The translations under genes were made by a program, and so were the position numbers. A stretch of DNA of 64,000 nucleotides from Galaxea fascicularis (lineage: Eukaryota > Cnidaria > Anthozoa > Scleractinia > Euphylliidae): contig OX419336.1 of the NCBI GenBank assembly GCA_948470475.1, forward strand, positions 37,720,372 through 37,784,371. The letters run 5' to 3'. Numbering within the stretch: position 1 is the first letter of the stretch; each line of letters starts with the position of its first letter. Shown here piece by piece: positions 1 through 13,000 of the stretch. The notes below the pieces were generated by a model. The model worked only from the letters and a program-made list of their open reading frames with translations, was not told the origin of the DNA and did no database searches.

Positions 1-2
1 TC

Positions 3-137
3 GGGGGCTTTGCCTTTTTTGCTCTGATAACGTACGCTGGGCAGAAGATTTTGGCTAACATAGAGGAGAAGGAGGCGGCTATGAGTTTTGAAACTGAGCT
101 CATTCAAGAAAGCTTATCACATCGGGGAACGGTGTAG
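3..137 (+). CDS. 3' end of an unidentified protein-coding gene (partial, last 44 codons)
   Basis: From position 3 a frame stays open for 44 codons and stops at TAG 135-137. The peptide begins with a hydrophobic, aromatic-rich stretch (FAFFALITYAG), continues into a charged segment (NIEEKEAAM) and ends in SLSHRGTV. The composition looks like a membrane segment followed by a short cytoplasmic tail, unlike the low-complexity translations of the surrounding DNA. I do not recognise the family. The rest of the gene lies left of the window, so neither the start nor an upstream splice acceptor can be seen. The sequence after the stop is AT-rich and looks like 3' UTR or intergenic DNA. It could be a chance ORF, but protein-like composition at the very edge favours a real terminal exon. 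Confidence 0.5.
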   Translation, partial: GGFAFFALITYAGQKILANIEEKEAAMSFETELIQESLSHRGTV

Positions 138-2590
138 CAAAACAAAAATTGAAAAATAAACTGTTGTAATGAACGTAGAACAGACTATTTGAAAACAAAA
201 ATATCTTCAAAGGATAAGAAGGAACCACTTGTATTACATTTCATTGCTTTAATTCTAAGCCAGGTCGTAGTTCTCCCCAAATCTCCGCAGTCAGTCAACA
301 GATATGCTGCTTAATGATTTGGCCCTTTTCGTCTTAGAGGGGACACTCAGCGACTCTCGTTAAGTTCGGGTAATAGCAATAATAATATTTAATGCTTATA
401 TTGCGCTATTTACATCTAGATATGATCAAACGCGCTGGGTGGCAGCAGATCAAACAAAAAATTCTTGTGAAAAGGTCGCTTCATATATTTGGCCACTTAA
501 ACCCTTTACGTCCCAATAGTGACCACCATCTTACTTCTCCTTACTATATCACTAGTTTGTCAATAATACAGGGCATGAGAATACAGGAAATGATCACCAG
601 AGATCAGTACAGTTGAGTTGACGTTTATACAATTTCTCTCTACATGGAACACATGAGATATGCGAAAATTGTAAGCGGAACACACATATTGATATTGGGA
701 TTTAAAGGATTAACATATTAAGTGCAGAAAATTCGGCAAAAAGTTAAGATTAACTTTTCCAGCATAATAAACGATGCCAAAAGAAAGAAGTGTTCTCTAG
801 CGTTCATATCTTTTGCAAGTATTTGTATATTGCTCACAATCAGGGTTTTATTTCCGGGCGAAATAGTTAGAGCCACCTGTTACAAAATGTGGGTAAACAT
901 ATGCTGCTGCGACAGACCAACAGTTATGGGGTTAATGAGATAAGATGCAAGAAACAAGATGTAATACAATACAATACTCGCGTTACCGCCCGCAACAATA
1001 CCAAAATACTTTATTCTTCACTGTTCTTCGGTTGCGCAGCTGAAAAGGAACATTGTATCGGGGTGCAATCACGCGGTACTGTAGCGTTGTTCTTAGGAAG
1101 AACAGATCGAGACACACTGGAGTGAACTAAAAACAGTTCTTTTAATCAACACGATGCTCGAGTACAAAACCGGAAAGCATGGCATGAAGATCGGTTGCCA
1201 TGGTAGAGATGACGTAAATGTCACGTTATCGTCACAGGTACCAAAACCTGATACCAGTGATTAGACACTTACGCAATGTGCATGAGTCAATGCATCTTGC
1301 ATTATCTGTTTTTCCAGTATCCTAAATAAAACGGATTACAGTCAAACGTCGATTATCCGGACTTGTTGGGAGACCCGAAAAAAGTCAGGATAATCAAGAG
1401 TCTGAATACGCAAAAAATATGAATACTAATGAAATTACAAAAAGACAAAGTTTGGGTTTATTCTCTCACTTTTGTATTGCCTATTAGTAATAGACAAAAC
1501 ATTAAATGTTCACTCCAGTCTCTGCGTGTTCAATGTAATCAAACAAGTTGTTTTGCTTCAAAACTTTACATTTCGTACGCAACGAAAAAGCAACACGGTT
1601 CAAAAGTAAGACAAACTGCGTCAGTAATGAGAAAAGGACAACCTTGAATAGCGATAAACACGATGTGACGACAAGGAGGGCTCGCCTAACAACGCCCGCT
1701 AGCGCAACCTCTTCTTCTTCTTCTTCTTCTTTCTGGTTTACAAGCGACAAAAGTTAACTAAATCTAATAACTGATGTGTTACGAGACTAATAAACAAACG
1801 AGTGTCGTACAAATGTCAACAACTCCATCCATATAGAGTAGGAGATAGCCACGCAGCGTACAAAGACCAGGAAACATGGGGCAACTTGTCCAAAATGTAG
1901 TCTTGTAGGTACTTTGGGGACCTACGCTTTATAGTTGTTGACCACTTCGCCGTCAGCTACAACTCTCTCTGCTCTCTCTTACTCTCTCCTACTTTTGTAC
2001 AAACCTCGCTACTTAGATATTACGCGAAGCCACACGCTACACAGTGATTGGTTAAGGCCAGTTTCTAATCGAAAGACGGTAACCTTTCGGTATCCTTTGA
2101 AGGATTAGCGCCGTTTCCAGTTTGCCTAACCGTGTCATGTTTCACTCTAAAATAAATAGGCCAGTATAATTCTTACAAAGTGATAACTTAGTTTAAGTGC
2201 TTAATTGCAGTATCATTGGTGTTAAAGGAGATGACCAGGCCGTGGCGCTAGCATTACATGCAACTCGTGGTTCCAGGACAACCTTAGTAATAACTAGGCT
2301 TAAGAGAACAAACGATGTTTATGGCTTTTGGGGTAGAAATAATTAAGTTGGCCAGCTATTATGTCCAGCGCAAAGCCAACAAAAGGACAGACTTTGGAAC
2401 GCACGAAACTTCTCGTGAGGGCTTTGCAAAGTGAGCTAACACACGTGTACTTTTGCACTACCGGTTGGAATGGAACGCGTTGCTTAGGAACATCAAATGT
2501 TGATATGTTTCCTGTCTAAAGATCACGTTTTTGGAACATCATAAGCACGGTTACCTCTTTAAACCTTAGTTTTAAACTTTAAGTATCAAA
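138..2590. other. gene-free stretch with dispersed repeat copy and CTT microsatellite
   Basis: No supportable gene is seen. The stretch holds a dispersed repeat (about 757-1330) with a second copy at 16.1-16.7 kb, and a short CTT microsatellite near 1710-1732. Short ORFs here have no domain-like content. Confidence 0.6.
757..1330 (+). repeat. dispersed repeat, copy 1, carrying a 157-bp insertion
   Basis: About 330 bp (757-1079) match 16119-16608 in the same orientation at high identity. Copy 1 is interrupted at 1080-1236 by a segment beginning TGTAGCG and ending CGTCACA, flanked by GGTAC at 1075-1079 and 1237-1241. Copy 2 has a single GGTAC at this point. After the insertion the similarity resumes, more weakly, to about 1330. 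The family is not recognised. Confidence 0.7.
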
Positions 2591-2593
2591 CAC

Positions 2594-4770
2594 TCAACAG
2601 AATAGAATAAGCCAAATTATCAAAACACTCGAATATAAAACACTGACTAGCATAAAATAAGCAAAATCATCGAAATTGATGGAAATATCAAAATATGTAC
2701 AAATGCATGCTAACACTTGTGGGGAGGCGACTTGGCACGGAAAAGAATCTGAAAGGTCTGGACTGTGAGGCCGGAGAAGCTCAGATGGAGCAGGAAGTGG
2801 CTGATAAGGGGAAAGAGATGCAGAGGGCGAGCCGCAGTCATCATCATCGTATGTAGGGGTAACTAATAAGCTATCCACGGGTGAGACAGTTGGGGGTGCG
2901 CCGTAACACTCAGCTAACTTGACCTTGTACAATATCGCGCGGAATTGTGAACCTGTGAATTTCTTAATGAAATACCACTCTCCATCGATGAGGAGAGCGA
3001 TGTATCTGAGGCGAGCTTGGGACTTGTAGAGGGGTCGAGGAACTTATTGGGTTGCGGTCTCCTTTGGCTTTTTCGCTGCATGGATGGTTAGTTTGGCAGC
3101 CGGTGTGGTTCGCAGTTATGTGTTGAATGTCAGACACGGGCAACTGTTCATTGGTGAACTGGTTGCATTGTGTCCATAGCTCGCGCTGGGCGGAGAGGCC
3201 TGGACTGCGGAGTCGTGAGTTCAGACGGGCTGTGGCAACGGCGAGGCCTAATACAGTAACAGGGCCCCCACCAGGCTCTTAGTGTAAGAGCTCCGTCTCA
3301 AGCTATAATACAGCCTTTTCGGTAACAGGATTTTTGTTGACGTTTTTAACGAAGCCAACTTTAATGGTGACGCCAAGGTGTTGTAGTGCACTGGTGGTCA
3401 TTAGCGAGACAAATCTCAGGTGCAGGGCCAACACGTATTACTGCGTTGGCACCATTCAAGGGGTGTAGGCTTACGACCAGTCGGGCAAGAGCGTCACGAA
3501 GTGTGTCACTTTTTTCAACGGGTACTATGCATGATGCAGTGAAGGAGGGGATGTATTCTCTCAGGAGCCGGAGGAGTTGGGGCAGCGCTTGAGAACGTCG
3601 ATTGCAAATGACACGCCTGCAACCTTAGTTGGGTCATCAGATGACTGTTTGGTGATCATGAGGGAGGCTGGGAACTTTTGGAGTGGGGCACAGATGTGAC
3701 AGCAATCTGACACGCGAGTTATGGCGGAGCTTATATCAAGGGCAAAGAGGAGGCGCTGGATGTACCACCATTTGAAGCTGGTGCTTAGGAGGGTGGTCTA
3801 ACTTGATGTGTAGGGCAGTGAGTAAGCCGTCAAGAACGGAGCTTGGCACCACAATCAATTCAGTGGGAAGTGATAATGGTTGCTGACGTTGGATGACGAG
3901 CAGGCCATCTTTAGAAACGGACGCGACGTTGAGATAACGCTTTACGTCTTTGATGTTAGGACTGAACCATGCGGGCCTGAGGGTGAATGGTAGGCGCTTG
4001 TCATTGACTAAGATGTCTAGGACAGACACTCTGCGTACGACAGAATTTTAAGTGTCGAGAATGAAGGAGCAGACTTGACAATGGGGTGCATTGCAGTCAG
4101 GAGAGTTGCGACTAGCAAAGTCAGAAGGTAAGTTAGAACTGCCAGCAAGGTGTTGCAAACTCACTTGATATCTACTTACAGTGGTCAGGAAAGAGGTAAC
4201 GCGAGGGTTGGCGAAAACTCTCCTCGGCAAAGCTTGTTGACGGCCTGGACTAAGAGGTTGACTGTTTGTGACGACGCACGCGCAGTGATGATGAACGAGC
4301 TTAAGTGCTTGACAGCAGCGGCGATACTGAGTGCTTTGACTTCACAGGGTAACCACGTGACTTAGTGCTTGCGCCGCTTTGCGCTGAAGAAGCCAGCTAG
4401 GTGCAGTTGGCCGTTGCGTGTAACATATAAAGTAGCGCCAAGACCGCGTATAGTTACTGAACCATCAGTCACTATCCAAAATTGGTCGGAGGGGTGTGGA
4501 GGTACAGTGAACTTGTGTGACTTAAGGGGGTCCTGTGCAGTGGTAAACGTGTGGCGAAGGCTGTCATCCCACTGCAGGATGTCGTGAGATTGTTTCAGAG
4601 ACTTCGCAAACAAGTTCTCGTTCATCTTAAGAGAAATAAAGACGTTATTCACTGGCTAAGGTCGATCCGTATAGGAAGAAATTGTACCCTCGGTCTCGGG
4701 CCGTATTCAAGACCTCTCGCAACAGTTTTTCCCAATACGTACCAACCAGCCGCTGAATAACATATATGTT
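2594..4770 (-). pseudogene. decayed Ty3/gypsy-like retroelement (RNase H and integrase remnant)
   Basis: Reading the minus strand from about 4650 downward, broken frames show a gypsy-type pol order. An RNase H-like segment (VTDGS, then HLAGFFSAK) is followed by HLAGSSNLPSDFASRN, typical of the region joining RNase H to integrase. Next comes an integrase zinc-finger-like segment (LHIKLDHPPKHQ, then CCHIC) and core fragments such as NKNPVTEKAV and AVATARLNSRLRS. The last open piece (2594-2932) is low-complexity C-terminal sequence. Stops and frameshifts occur every few hundred bases, so it cannot encode a working polyprotein. No LTRs were located. Assignment to gypsy rather than another LTR clade rests on domain order and is tentative. 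Confidence 0.75.
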
Positions 4771-6774
4771 TTCCTCTTGACACAACACTAAACCGTATAT
4801 GCCCTGATAAATAGTTTCGCAAGCGAATACAGCTGCTTTTAACTTTCTAAATTAAGAAAGAAAAGGGTTTACATGCCAGTTTGCCTTGTGATCTGTTGTC
4901 AACCTTCATGACCTTCAACCATCCCGTGGCTCTTGTGTGAATTAAACGGGAAACACACGTGATCAACGCAAGTACCTGGAACTTGTTCCCATTCCATTTC
5001 AGTCGAGTGATCTAAAGAGTGACATTTGGCCCCAACAACCGCTAAAACTTGTTCATTGCTCTTCGTCCATTCACGAGTTAAAACCAAACAGACATCAGCG
5101 TGTAACTCTAGGTTAATTGGTCGGGTGTATTACCCAATCAGAAAGCGCGCTTCTCTAAAGCAATGTTACATTATGTCAGTTGAAAGACATCACCTCAAGA
5201 TCTTGTGTAAGACCCAGCTCAAAGGGGATCCAACCAAGATTTAAGGTATCCTTATACAATAGTTATTGATGATCAGTAACTGTCAATGAAAACCAAGGAT
5301 TTAACTGACAAATTTCGTTAAATTTTAAACTGACAACGACAATAGGTTTAAAGTATGCAGCGAAGGCCACGCATAACAAACAATAGTTTTGCAGAGTCAC
5401 ATCGCATTTTAACGATCAAAAAATAATTCGATATGATATAATGAGGAGGCGAGCAAGGATGAAAGACTGAAGTACGGTCGTTACATGTGAGTAACCTTCA
5501 AAATGATCAGAAGCGCACTCTTTTGTTGAGAATCACAAGTTACGCAGTGCTCTCACAAATGACACATCACCGATGAATTAGATTAGTCGCCGGGAAACCC
5601 AAAGAGTGCGGTCAGAAATTCACCACAACTTGAATTGCATCAAATTTCTCCGTAGTCACTGATAAATGTCATAAAAAGTATCTCTTCTGGGTATTTGCCT
5701 TTTCGTGAAAAATAGCAAAGCTTACTCCTTCAGGGGTAGAAGTGGAATAGTTTCATTTTAAACATTTTGTATATCCTTATTACGTTCAGTGTTTTTCTTG
5801 GGCTGGCTCTCCCCTTTAAAGCCCGACGGCGCACTCACTCAAGTTAACAACGTTCCTTCCCTCATATCTTTTTTTTTTCTAACAAGAGTATTAGACATGA
5901 AAATTCAAACAGCTACAAATAACCCTGAGGCTGCTCACACAAGTAACGAGACTGAGGGAACAAATGACGCAAGCGTTTAAAAACCATTTGCTGCAGAGCT
6001 AGTATCTATGATTTGTCTCTGACCTTTTACTCGGCGAAGTGGCACGGGCCAGGGGCCAATTGCCTCTCCCCTCCAATTTTTTATATCATTTGCTTTAAAT
6101 TAGTGCATGGACAACACACTGAGAGCTCGTGCAAAAGATGTGTAACTATGCAAGCCTCGAAGCCTTTCATGACTCACTTTTAAGAAAGTAGGAATTCTCG
6201 GCTCCATTTTAAAAGCAACCCTGCGTAGGAAAACACTGAGAACCAAAACTACTGAGGAAAACATTTGTGCCGAGTAGGTTTGAAATTGGAACTGTGGCAC
6301 CAGCTTTTCCTATTATGTTATAAGACAATTACAAGCGGTACGGTTGTCCTTTAATATTATTTTGAGGCTTGATTATGAATGCCACTAACCAACATGTTGA
6401 CCTGCCAAGCCTCGTTACATGTCCAAAGTGGGGTCTCTGAATGAAGGCTCTAAAAACTTAAAACGATACTTCAAAGAATTTCTTAAAGGGGGTGGTAAAG
6501 GATATTTTTGTTGACGCGTGATCGCATGATCGGCCCCTTTTTTCAGGTGAAATATGAACTGGCTAAGTTTTCCTCGTGAATCGTGATTTCCATAGTAGCC
6601 GTGAAGCGTGATTTTGTAAAATTATTTTCCGTGAAACGAGAAATGAATGCTTAATTTGCCATGCACCGTGATTTTCGATTTTTGGCTTTCTTTTTTGTGA
6701 ATTGTAAAAACACCGTTTTATTTTCTGTGGAACGAGGCCCAACACCAGCACCTTCTATAAACGAATTAAACTAT

Positions 6775-7031
6775 CAAATCACAAGTCAATTTATTAAGCT
6801 CGATAGTGTGAGGAGTGATTGCCCAATCTCCCGAGCCAGGGGTTCATGTATTTTAAGGTTCGTCCATTCCTGATCGAATTGGAATTTTTGAGGAGAGGGG
6901 AAAACCGGAGTACCCGGAGAAAAACCTCTTGGAGCAGAGAAGGGAACCAACAACAAACTCAACCCACATATAACGAGGCCACATTGGTGGAAGGTGAGTG
7001 CTCTCACCACTGCGGTATCCCTGCTCACTCC
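6775..7031 (-). mobile_element. tRNA-derived SINE, copy A
   Basis: On the minus strand the element starts near 7031 with GAGCAGGGATACCGCAGTGG (A-box-like). A body shared with three other copies in the window follows (the segment that reads GGTACTCCGGTTTTCC). It ends with GGGAGATTGGGCAA, which is shared with copy B. The B box is degraded. A defined four-copy comparison within the window supports the family. Confidence 0.75.
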
Positions 7032-7819
7032 TCATGACGTAGATATCAGGGTTTTCAACTGTTTTGTAAAGTAGCGGACATACTTCTGAAAGTACCGGAC
7101 GTGAATGTTTACAGTAGTAAAAAAAATCGCCAATATTGATCTCAAGTACCGGACGTGGAATGGCAAACGACCGGACGAAACGTCCGGCCTCCGGCCTCAA
7201 ATGAAAACCCTGAGATATTGGAGCGCCAATGATCCCAACTAAAAATGCTAGAGTGTTTAAATGAAGGACATTGATTTGACGTGTTTGCTGACATTTTAGG
7301 TAAAATCACAACGTTCCTTGCACAGACACAAAATAGCAAATCGTTAAAATTTGAGAGGATGTAATTTTATACATTTCCCGCAGAACTAAGTGGCATGGTC
7401 TTGCTCTTGGAAGACATAACTTTCACTTCGGCTTTGCGAAGATCAAATTGCTCAACATCAGCGGCAATCTGTTACATTTTTTCAGTTACGAATTCAATGA
7501 TAATCATATAACTGTTGTTTTACAGGAACAAAATCAACCAGAAGAAGGCAAGAGCTCAAAGCGAAGTCCAAAACATTGGCTCTTAAAAGACCTCTTGGAG
7601 GGTTAGTGGCATATCTTAATTAGAATTAAGCTTCGTTTGGGGATAGGGATACGGATAGGTGAGGGATAGGGATAGGTAAATCATTAACATTCAAACTGTG
7701 AGGTAAAATGCGTTTCTGCATACTAATTTTTGACTTCCTCAATACTAATAAATGGATAGGCTTACCAATGAGCGTCACTCTTCTACAATGGAAACAATTG
7801 GCCTGCCCAGATTCGTGAG

Positions 7820-8100
7820 CACGGGTTGGTGTATTCCGGGTTCATCGTTCGTCTTACTTTTAAGTTCCGATACACAGCCCGACATCTTCATCAGCGTATC
7901 GTTGAACATAAAAACTTGGCGATTGGAAACATTTCTTGGACGCCCATAGGGACAGAAGCCAGTTTCGCATACTCCGAAAGTGTCAACGAAAATTTGATTG
8001 CTCCGTCTGTGAGATGGTTTTTATCAAGGAACGCAATCCGAGTTTAAACACACAAAGTTATTCCACATCCGTGCGTAAAATTTTTACTTGAAAGATTATT
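7820..8100 (+). pseudogene. retroelement 3' fragment with GIY-YIG-like C-terminus
   Basis: Plus-strand frames give TARHLHQRIVEHKN, then after a frame change HRDRSQFRILRKC and EMVFIKERNPSLNTQ. This is the arrangement seen at the C-terminal end of Penelope-like and related retroelement polyproteins that carry a GIY-YIG endonuclease. The fragment crosses frames at least once and has no RT upstream, so it is dead. It differs in sequence from the Penelope copies at 54-57 kb, implying a separate lineage. Confidence 0.55.
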
Positions 8101-9147
8101 GCAACAGTTCGATTCCTTATGTGATTGTTCAATTGTTTTACTTAGTATTTATACATTTCGTTATCACTATCATTTTGACATAATAATGATGTTAGCTCAA
8201 CTTAACGTCGAAACGTCGTCGTTTTTTAAAAACTTTCTTAATATGTTTTTAAAAAATATTTTATCGCAGTTTTTTATCGTTAGATTCTATTTAAAAGGTT
8301 AAAACTAAATATTTCATTCAAACACTAAAAAAAGTAAAACATACCTGGAAAAAAGAACATAAGGATGAAAAGACAAAGCAGGATTTCCCTATTCGCTTCT
8401 TTTTCATTATTTAGATTTATTATCATCAGTCAAAGAACGTTAAAATCAGAGACAGTGTATTCTTTTGAAAACATTGTAGAATTTTTTCCAGATCAAGTTG
8501 TTCAAATACGATTGTATATAACTAGGAGATATTCATTTACGGGAGATGTACTTCTAAACTAAAACTAAGTTAACCCTTTCCTTTCTCAGCTAACCTTTTA
8601 GGCATCTTCCAAACTGGTAAATAATGAATACTTCGCCTGACAGTATATGTGTACTTGAGAGAGCCGCGCCTTGGTTTCATCACTGTTCTCGAGACGAATC
8701 ATTTCGGTCACAACAGAATAGTTAAAGTGTTGATATATTTCTTAGCTACGGAAGTGTTTTCCGAACATTCTGGTTTTTCCGGAATTTTACTAGAGTTTCA
8801 AGTCCTGGTGGGTCCAACATTACGAGGAGTGACAACACTACATTGAAGTTTGGAAGATCCTCCCAATCGAAATACAAATCAGTCGTTCAAGGTTCCTCTT
8901 TTGTTCTACAATGTCTCAGAACTATTATATGTCATATTTTCCAGAAAAATTCCCGAGTCTCCCGATTCCCGGCAAAATCTCTATATTCCAGGGAGAATTT
9001 TGTTTTTCTCCCGAGACAGGCCTTCTAAGAGTTGTCACACCCAGTAAACATTGAATTGCTGTATTTCCTCAAAACAAAATCTCCACCCAAACAACAGAGT
9101 CTACTATTTACTTTTTGCATCCCTTATAGAGTAAATTCTGCAGGGGG

Positions 9148-9445
9148 AGCAGGGTTGGCGCAGAGGTGCGGAGAGCATTCGCCTTTCACCAATGTGGCCC
9201 AGCCTTGATTTTTGAACTCTCTGTTAAATGTGGGTTAAGTTCATTGTTGGTTCTCTTCTTTCCCCCGAGAAGTTTTTCACTAGGTACTCCGGTTTTCCCT
9301 TCCGCCTGAAAACCAACACTTCTTAATTGCAATTCGATCCGGAATGCTCGGACGTTTAATTCGTGAGCCCCTGGCTAGGGAGATTGGGCAACCACTCCTT
9401 ATGCTATCGAGCCTAAAATCAATTGATTTGATTTTGATTTTTGAT
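9148..9445 (+). mobile_element. tRNA-derived SINE, copy B
   Basis: It starts GGGGAGCAGGGTTGGCGCAG (tRNA-like A box). It then carries the shared body (GGTTCTCTTC, then TACTCCGGTTTTCC) and the GGGAGATTGGGCAA segment also found in copy A. It ends in a TTGATTTGATTTTGATTT tail near 9420-9445. The B box is degenerate. Confidence 0.78.
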
Positions 9446-10066
9446 TTGAATTCTCAAGAGCTGCGGCTCAGCTTGATACTTTACTTTCAACATTACTGTG
9501 CTTCCACTTTTGTCGAAATTCCTTTTATCTTTTTCTGATTGTGTCAACTAGTCAAACGCCGATGGCGAAAGTACAAATACGGCCAAAATTCACTTTAAAA
9601 CTAGACATTCGGGCTTTTAAATTTTTTTTGTCTTTCAGTTTTCTGTGAAGAAAGTCTGTGTTACCATCCCAACTGTGACGAAAGAAGTTACCCCTTTGAT
9701 CAAGGTAGGTGTTGATGTTAATCTTTCCACATTGATGTGGTTTTATTTTTCGACAACATTTCATGGACAAAACAATGTGAGATGAGACCCTGAAACATAA
9801 AGAATTGCATCAGTTATACACTGTTGAAATCTCGATCGTTATGGGACGAACAGATCTGAAGTTGCCACCTTTGTGAGAACTTATGCAAACATAGAAGGCC
9901 GCAATTCGCAGCTTCGCGTTCAGTTGCGTCTAACTTATGAAATCCATACAATCTCAAGAAGTAAGGTTTTGCATAAACATGGAGTCCCGACGTCTTTTCA
10001 GTAACAACATCATACAACTCTTCATGTCTTAACTAATAACTTTGTTTCGACAGATCAGGGCAAAAA

Positions 10067-13000
10067 ATGTTCTTATGCCTTTCATTACAGCATCTGACTT
10101 GCCTGCTCTCTATTCTTGCCATAACGTGGGCATCAGGTAGGTCACTAAGCTATTAACATCTCCATGGCAAAAAACATCCAAGCAAAGTGCGAAGCTTGTC
10201 ATTATAAACTGAAATCAGTAATGGCATTGAATTAAGTCATTGCTCTGGCTGAGGTCCTTAAGATATTTTGCTCCGTGTGCAAAATAACGAGAAACGAGAC
10301 CAAGTAATTCTGTCCCATAACAAAATACCTACTTTTACAAACGTTCGTTGCGCCAAGTGCAACAGTTTTACGTGTATACGATCATTTTAAAGTGGAACAC
10401 ATAAATCGATTGGTAACTTAACCAAGACCCGCGAACCTGCAGAAAGTAATGTCTGAAGGGGCTGGACTGGTTTTCAAACTGTCAAGGAACTCTTTTCTTA
10501 CTTCGTCACGCGTCTCTGTTTTAATCATGCAGAATCACCAAGCCTGAGTGTTAAGTATTTATTGTCACTGCCCTTAAATTGCAAAAGAGAATGGAACATT
10601 TGTCATTGTAAGCAACCAACCAAACAGAAAAGCGTCATCAGAGGTCGTTTACGCAATGGTATGATATTAATGCCGCTGAGAGCTTTCACGATTACCTGAG
10701 GGAGCATGTACTTCAGGAAATTAAAGCTGGTCGTTCAGTAGGTGTCCCGTCGAGAAAACTTTAACTTTGCATTTTATGGTCACGATATTTGTAGTCGTCG
10801 AGTTATGAAGTTATGTTAGGTTAGCCTTTTACAGTTCCTTCTACGTTGATTTATTATCAAGCAAGTATGATCCACTTTGCCGTTCTAATTTTGTTTCAGT
10901 TCCAACTCCTTCTGTTTGCTCAAGAGGTCACCTATTCGATTTCGAGAATTTAAATGAAGCAAACTGCTTTACGCCTACTCAATCTGGTACCGTAACTCTG
11001 TCTACTGACCAAAAGACAGCCAAACAGGGACAAACGTCTTTAAAATGGCAGCCGACTGGTGCCTCAGATCTTCAACTAAGCTTCCCCACTATGGCCTCAA
11101 GCATTACCAGTAACTGGTTCAGTCGAGGTGGTGTCAAAATGTGGCTGTACAGAGAAGACCATTTACCCGGGAAAACCCTTGCAGTAAAATTCAGAAAGGT
11201 TTTCGTGGGTTCAGGCGAGGTCCTCGCTCAATTCCAAGTCAACCTGGATTTTAAAGGGTGGAGGGGGATTTGGATCAAGTTTTCAGAGTGCAAGTTGTCA
11301 CGTAGTAGCCTGTCCATGGGTGTAATCAACAATGTCAAGTTCGCGCTAAGTGATGCGGACACCATCTACATAGACTTGCTAGAGTTTCTGGAGAGCGTTG
11401 GCAAACAGTCACGTGACAAAGTTGTTCCTCCCATCAGTCCGTTTGGCTTGGAATTGTATGACGCAAGCAACACTTGGCAAAGGACGTATTACTGGAGTCA
11501 ACAGACGCCTCCTGCATTACCCACTACAATTGATGAAAGGAAAATGAAGAGCTTGGAGGTTATTCAAAGCCGCCTCAGGAACTGGTACTGCGATGAAACA
11601 AAAGCATCTCCCACCTTCCCAAGGCAAAGTTTTATCAAAAGAAGATGGGATTCCCTTTTGCAAAGTATTACAATGGCACATTCTGAGTACAAGACATTAA
11701 CCTTCGATGCAAACGGTGAAGTCATCGGACCTCCTTTGTTCTGCAGAAACTGCAGAAATGGAAAAAAAATTGGATATATCATGGAAAAAATTATTTTGCC
11801 TTTGGCTCTGGAATACCATCTTAGATCTCGAAGTGTCGAAATCGACAGTACTGTCACTGTCCAACTAGCTAATCTCAACTCTGCTGACCAATCAACGAAG
11901 AACAATGCATACAAAACTGTTGCAGGTGACAATAGGGACATGCAAAACACATTTAAAAGTTTCCTACCTGCTACACCTACTCTGGACAGCGATCAAGTCA
12001 GAACTGCAATCACTTCTCTTAACCTTTATCGACTAAACAAAATCAACAACCTCCTCGATTACGTCAAAGAACAAGGATTTACCGACGGAAGCGGCCTTGG
12101 ATCTTTAGACCACGAATGGAACAAGGATGGCGCTGGGTTCATGCATACTCTGTTTCTTATCAGTGACTCTCTACGCCAACCTTCAAACAAAACCAGATTG
12201 TTGGACCTCATTAACACAGCCAAATGGTTTAACGACTTTGGGGAAGTTTACCAGTCGCCAACATTTGAAATCAAAGGAACCACTGCTGACCGCATGATAA
12301 CGCTGCTACTGTTTAGACTTATTATAGTGCTGGTGATGCCAAAAGACACTGATGCAGAAAAAAAAGCCAAGATTCGGGACATGGATGCTTTGCTTCGATG
12401 GATGAATAATGCCTTGGCAGTGAATGAAGGCCTTGGAGGGGTGATCAAACCAGACTTTACAGGACATCACCACAAAGCGTTTTATGCGTCGGCGTATGTG
12501 CCACAAGCCTTGCACAATGCAGCTTTGGTTTATTACCTTCTTGGAGGAACAGAATTTGCTCTATCGACAACATCTGTCAACAACATTCGAAGAGGTTTTG
12601 AAACACTGCGTTTAATAGCGCCAAAGTATTCCACTCCAAACAGTGTTAACGGACGATTCCCAAACTACGTCAATAAGGTGCTTATCAAAGCTGCATTACC
12701 AGGCTATGCATACATCAGCGTTTTGTATCCCTCAATTTTGCCTACAGTGACACCAACAGGAATAACGGTAACCAATGTTACACGAGCAGGAATGTTCTTG
12801 CGGTTATATGATGAGAATGACCCAGACTTGGAGGATTATTTAAAAAATGGGAGTATAAGAAAGGACAAATACTATTTCAACAGTTTGGGATCCGTGGACA
12901 TCATGAAGGCAGTAAGTGGAAGGATTGTTACATATTTCATTTTTGAGATACACCAAGTTCATTTAATTACAGACTAAAGTCGGCGGTAAATGTTAGCTTT

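Larger units (their letters stand above)
4771..10066. other. gene-free stretch with SINEs and a retroelement scrap
   Basis: No gene is supported. It contains irregular short CGTGAA-type repeats around 6570-6745, two SINE copies (about 6775-7031 and 9148-9445), and a GIY-YIG-type fragment (about 7820-8100). The remainder is AT-rich with stops in all frames. Material just before 10067 (TTTCGACAG at about 10045-10053) could be a 5' UTR splice acceptor of the lyase gene. Confidence 0.6.
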
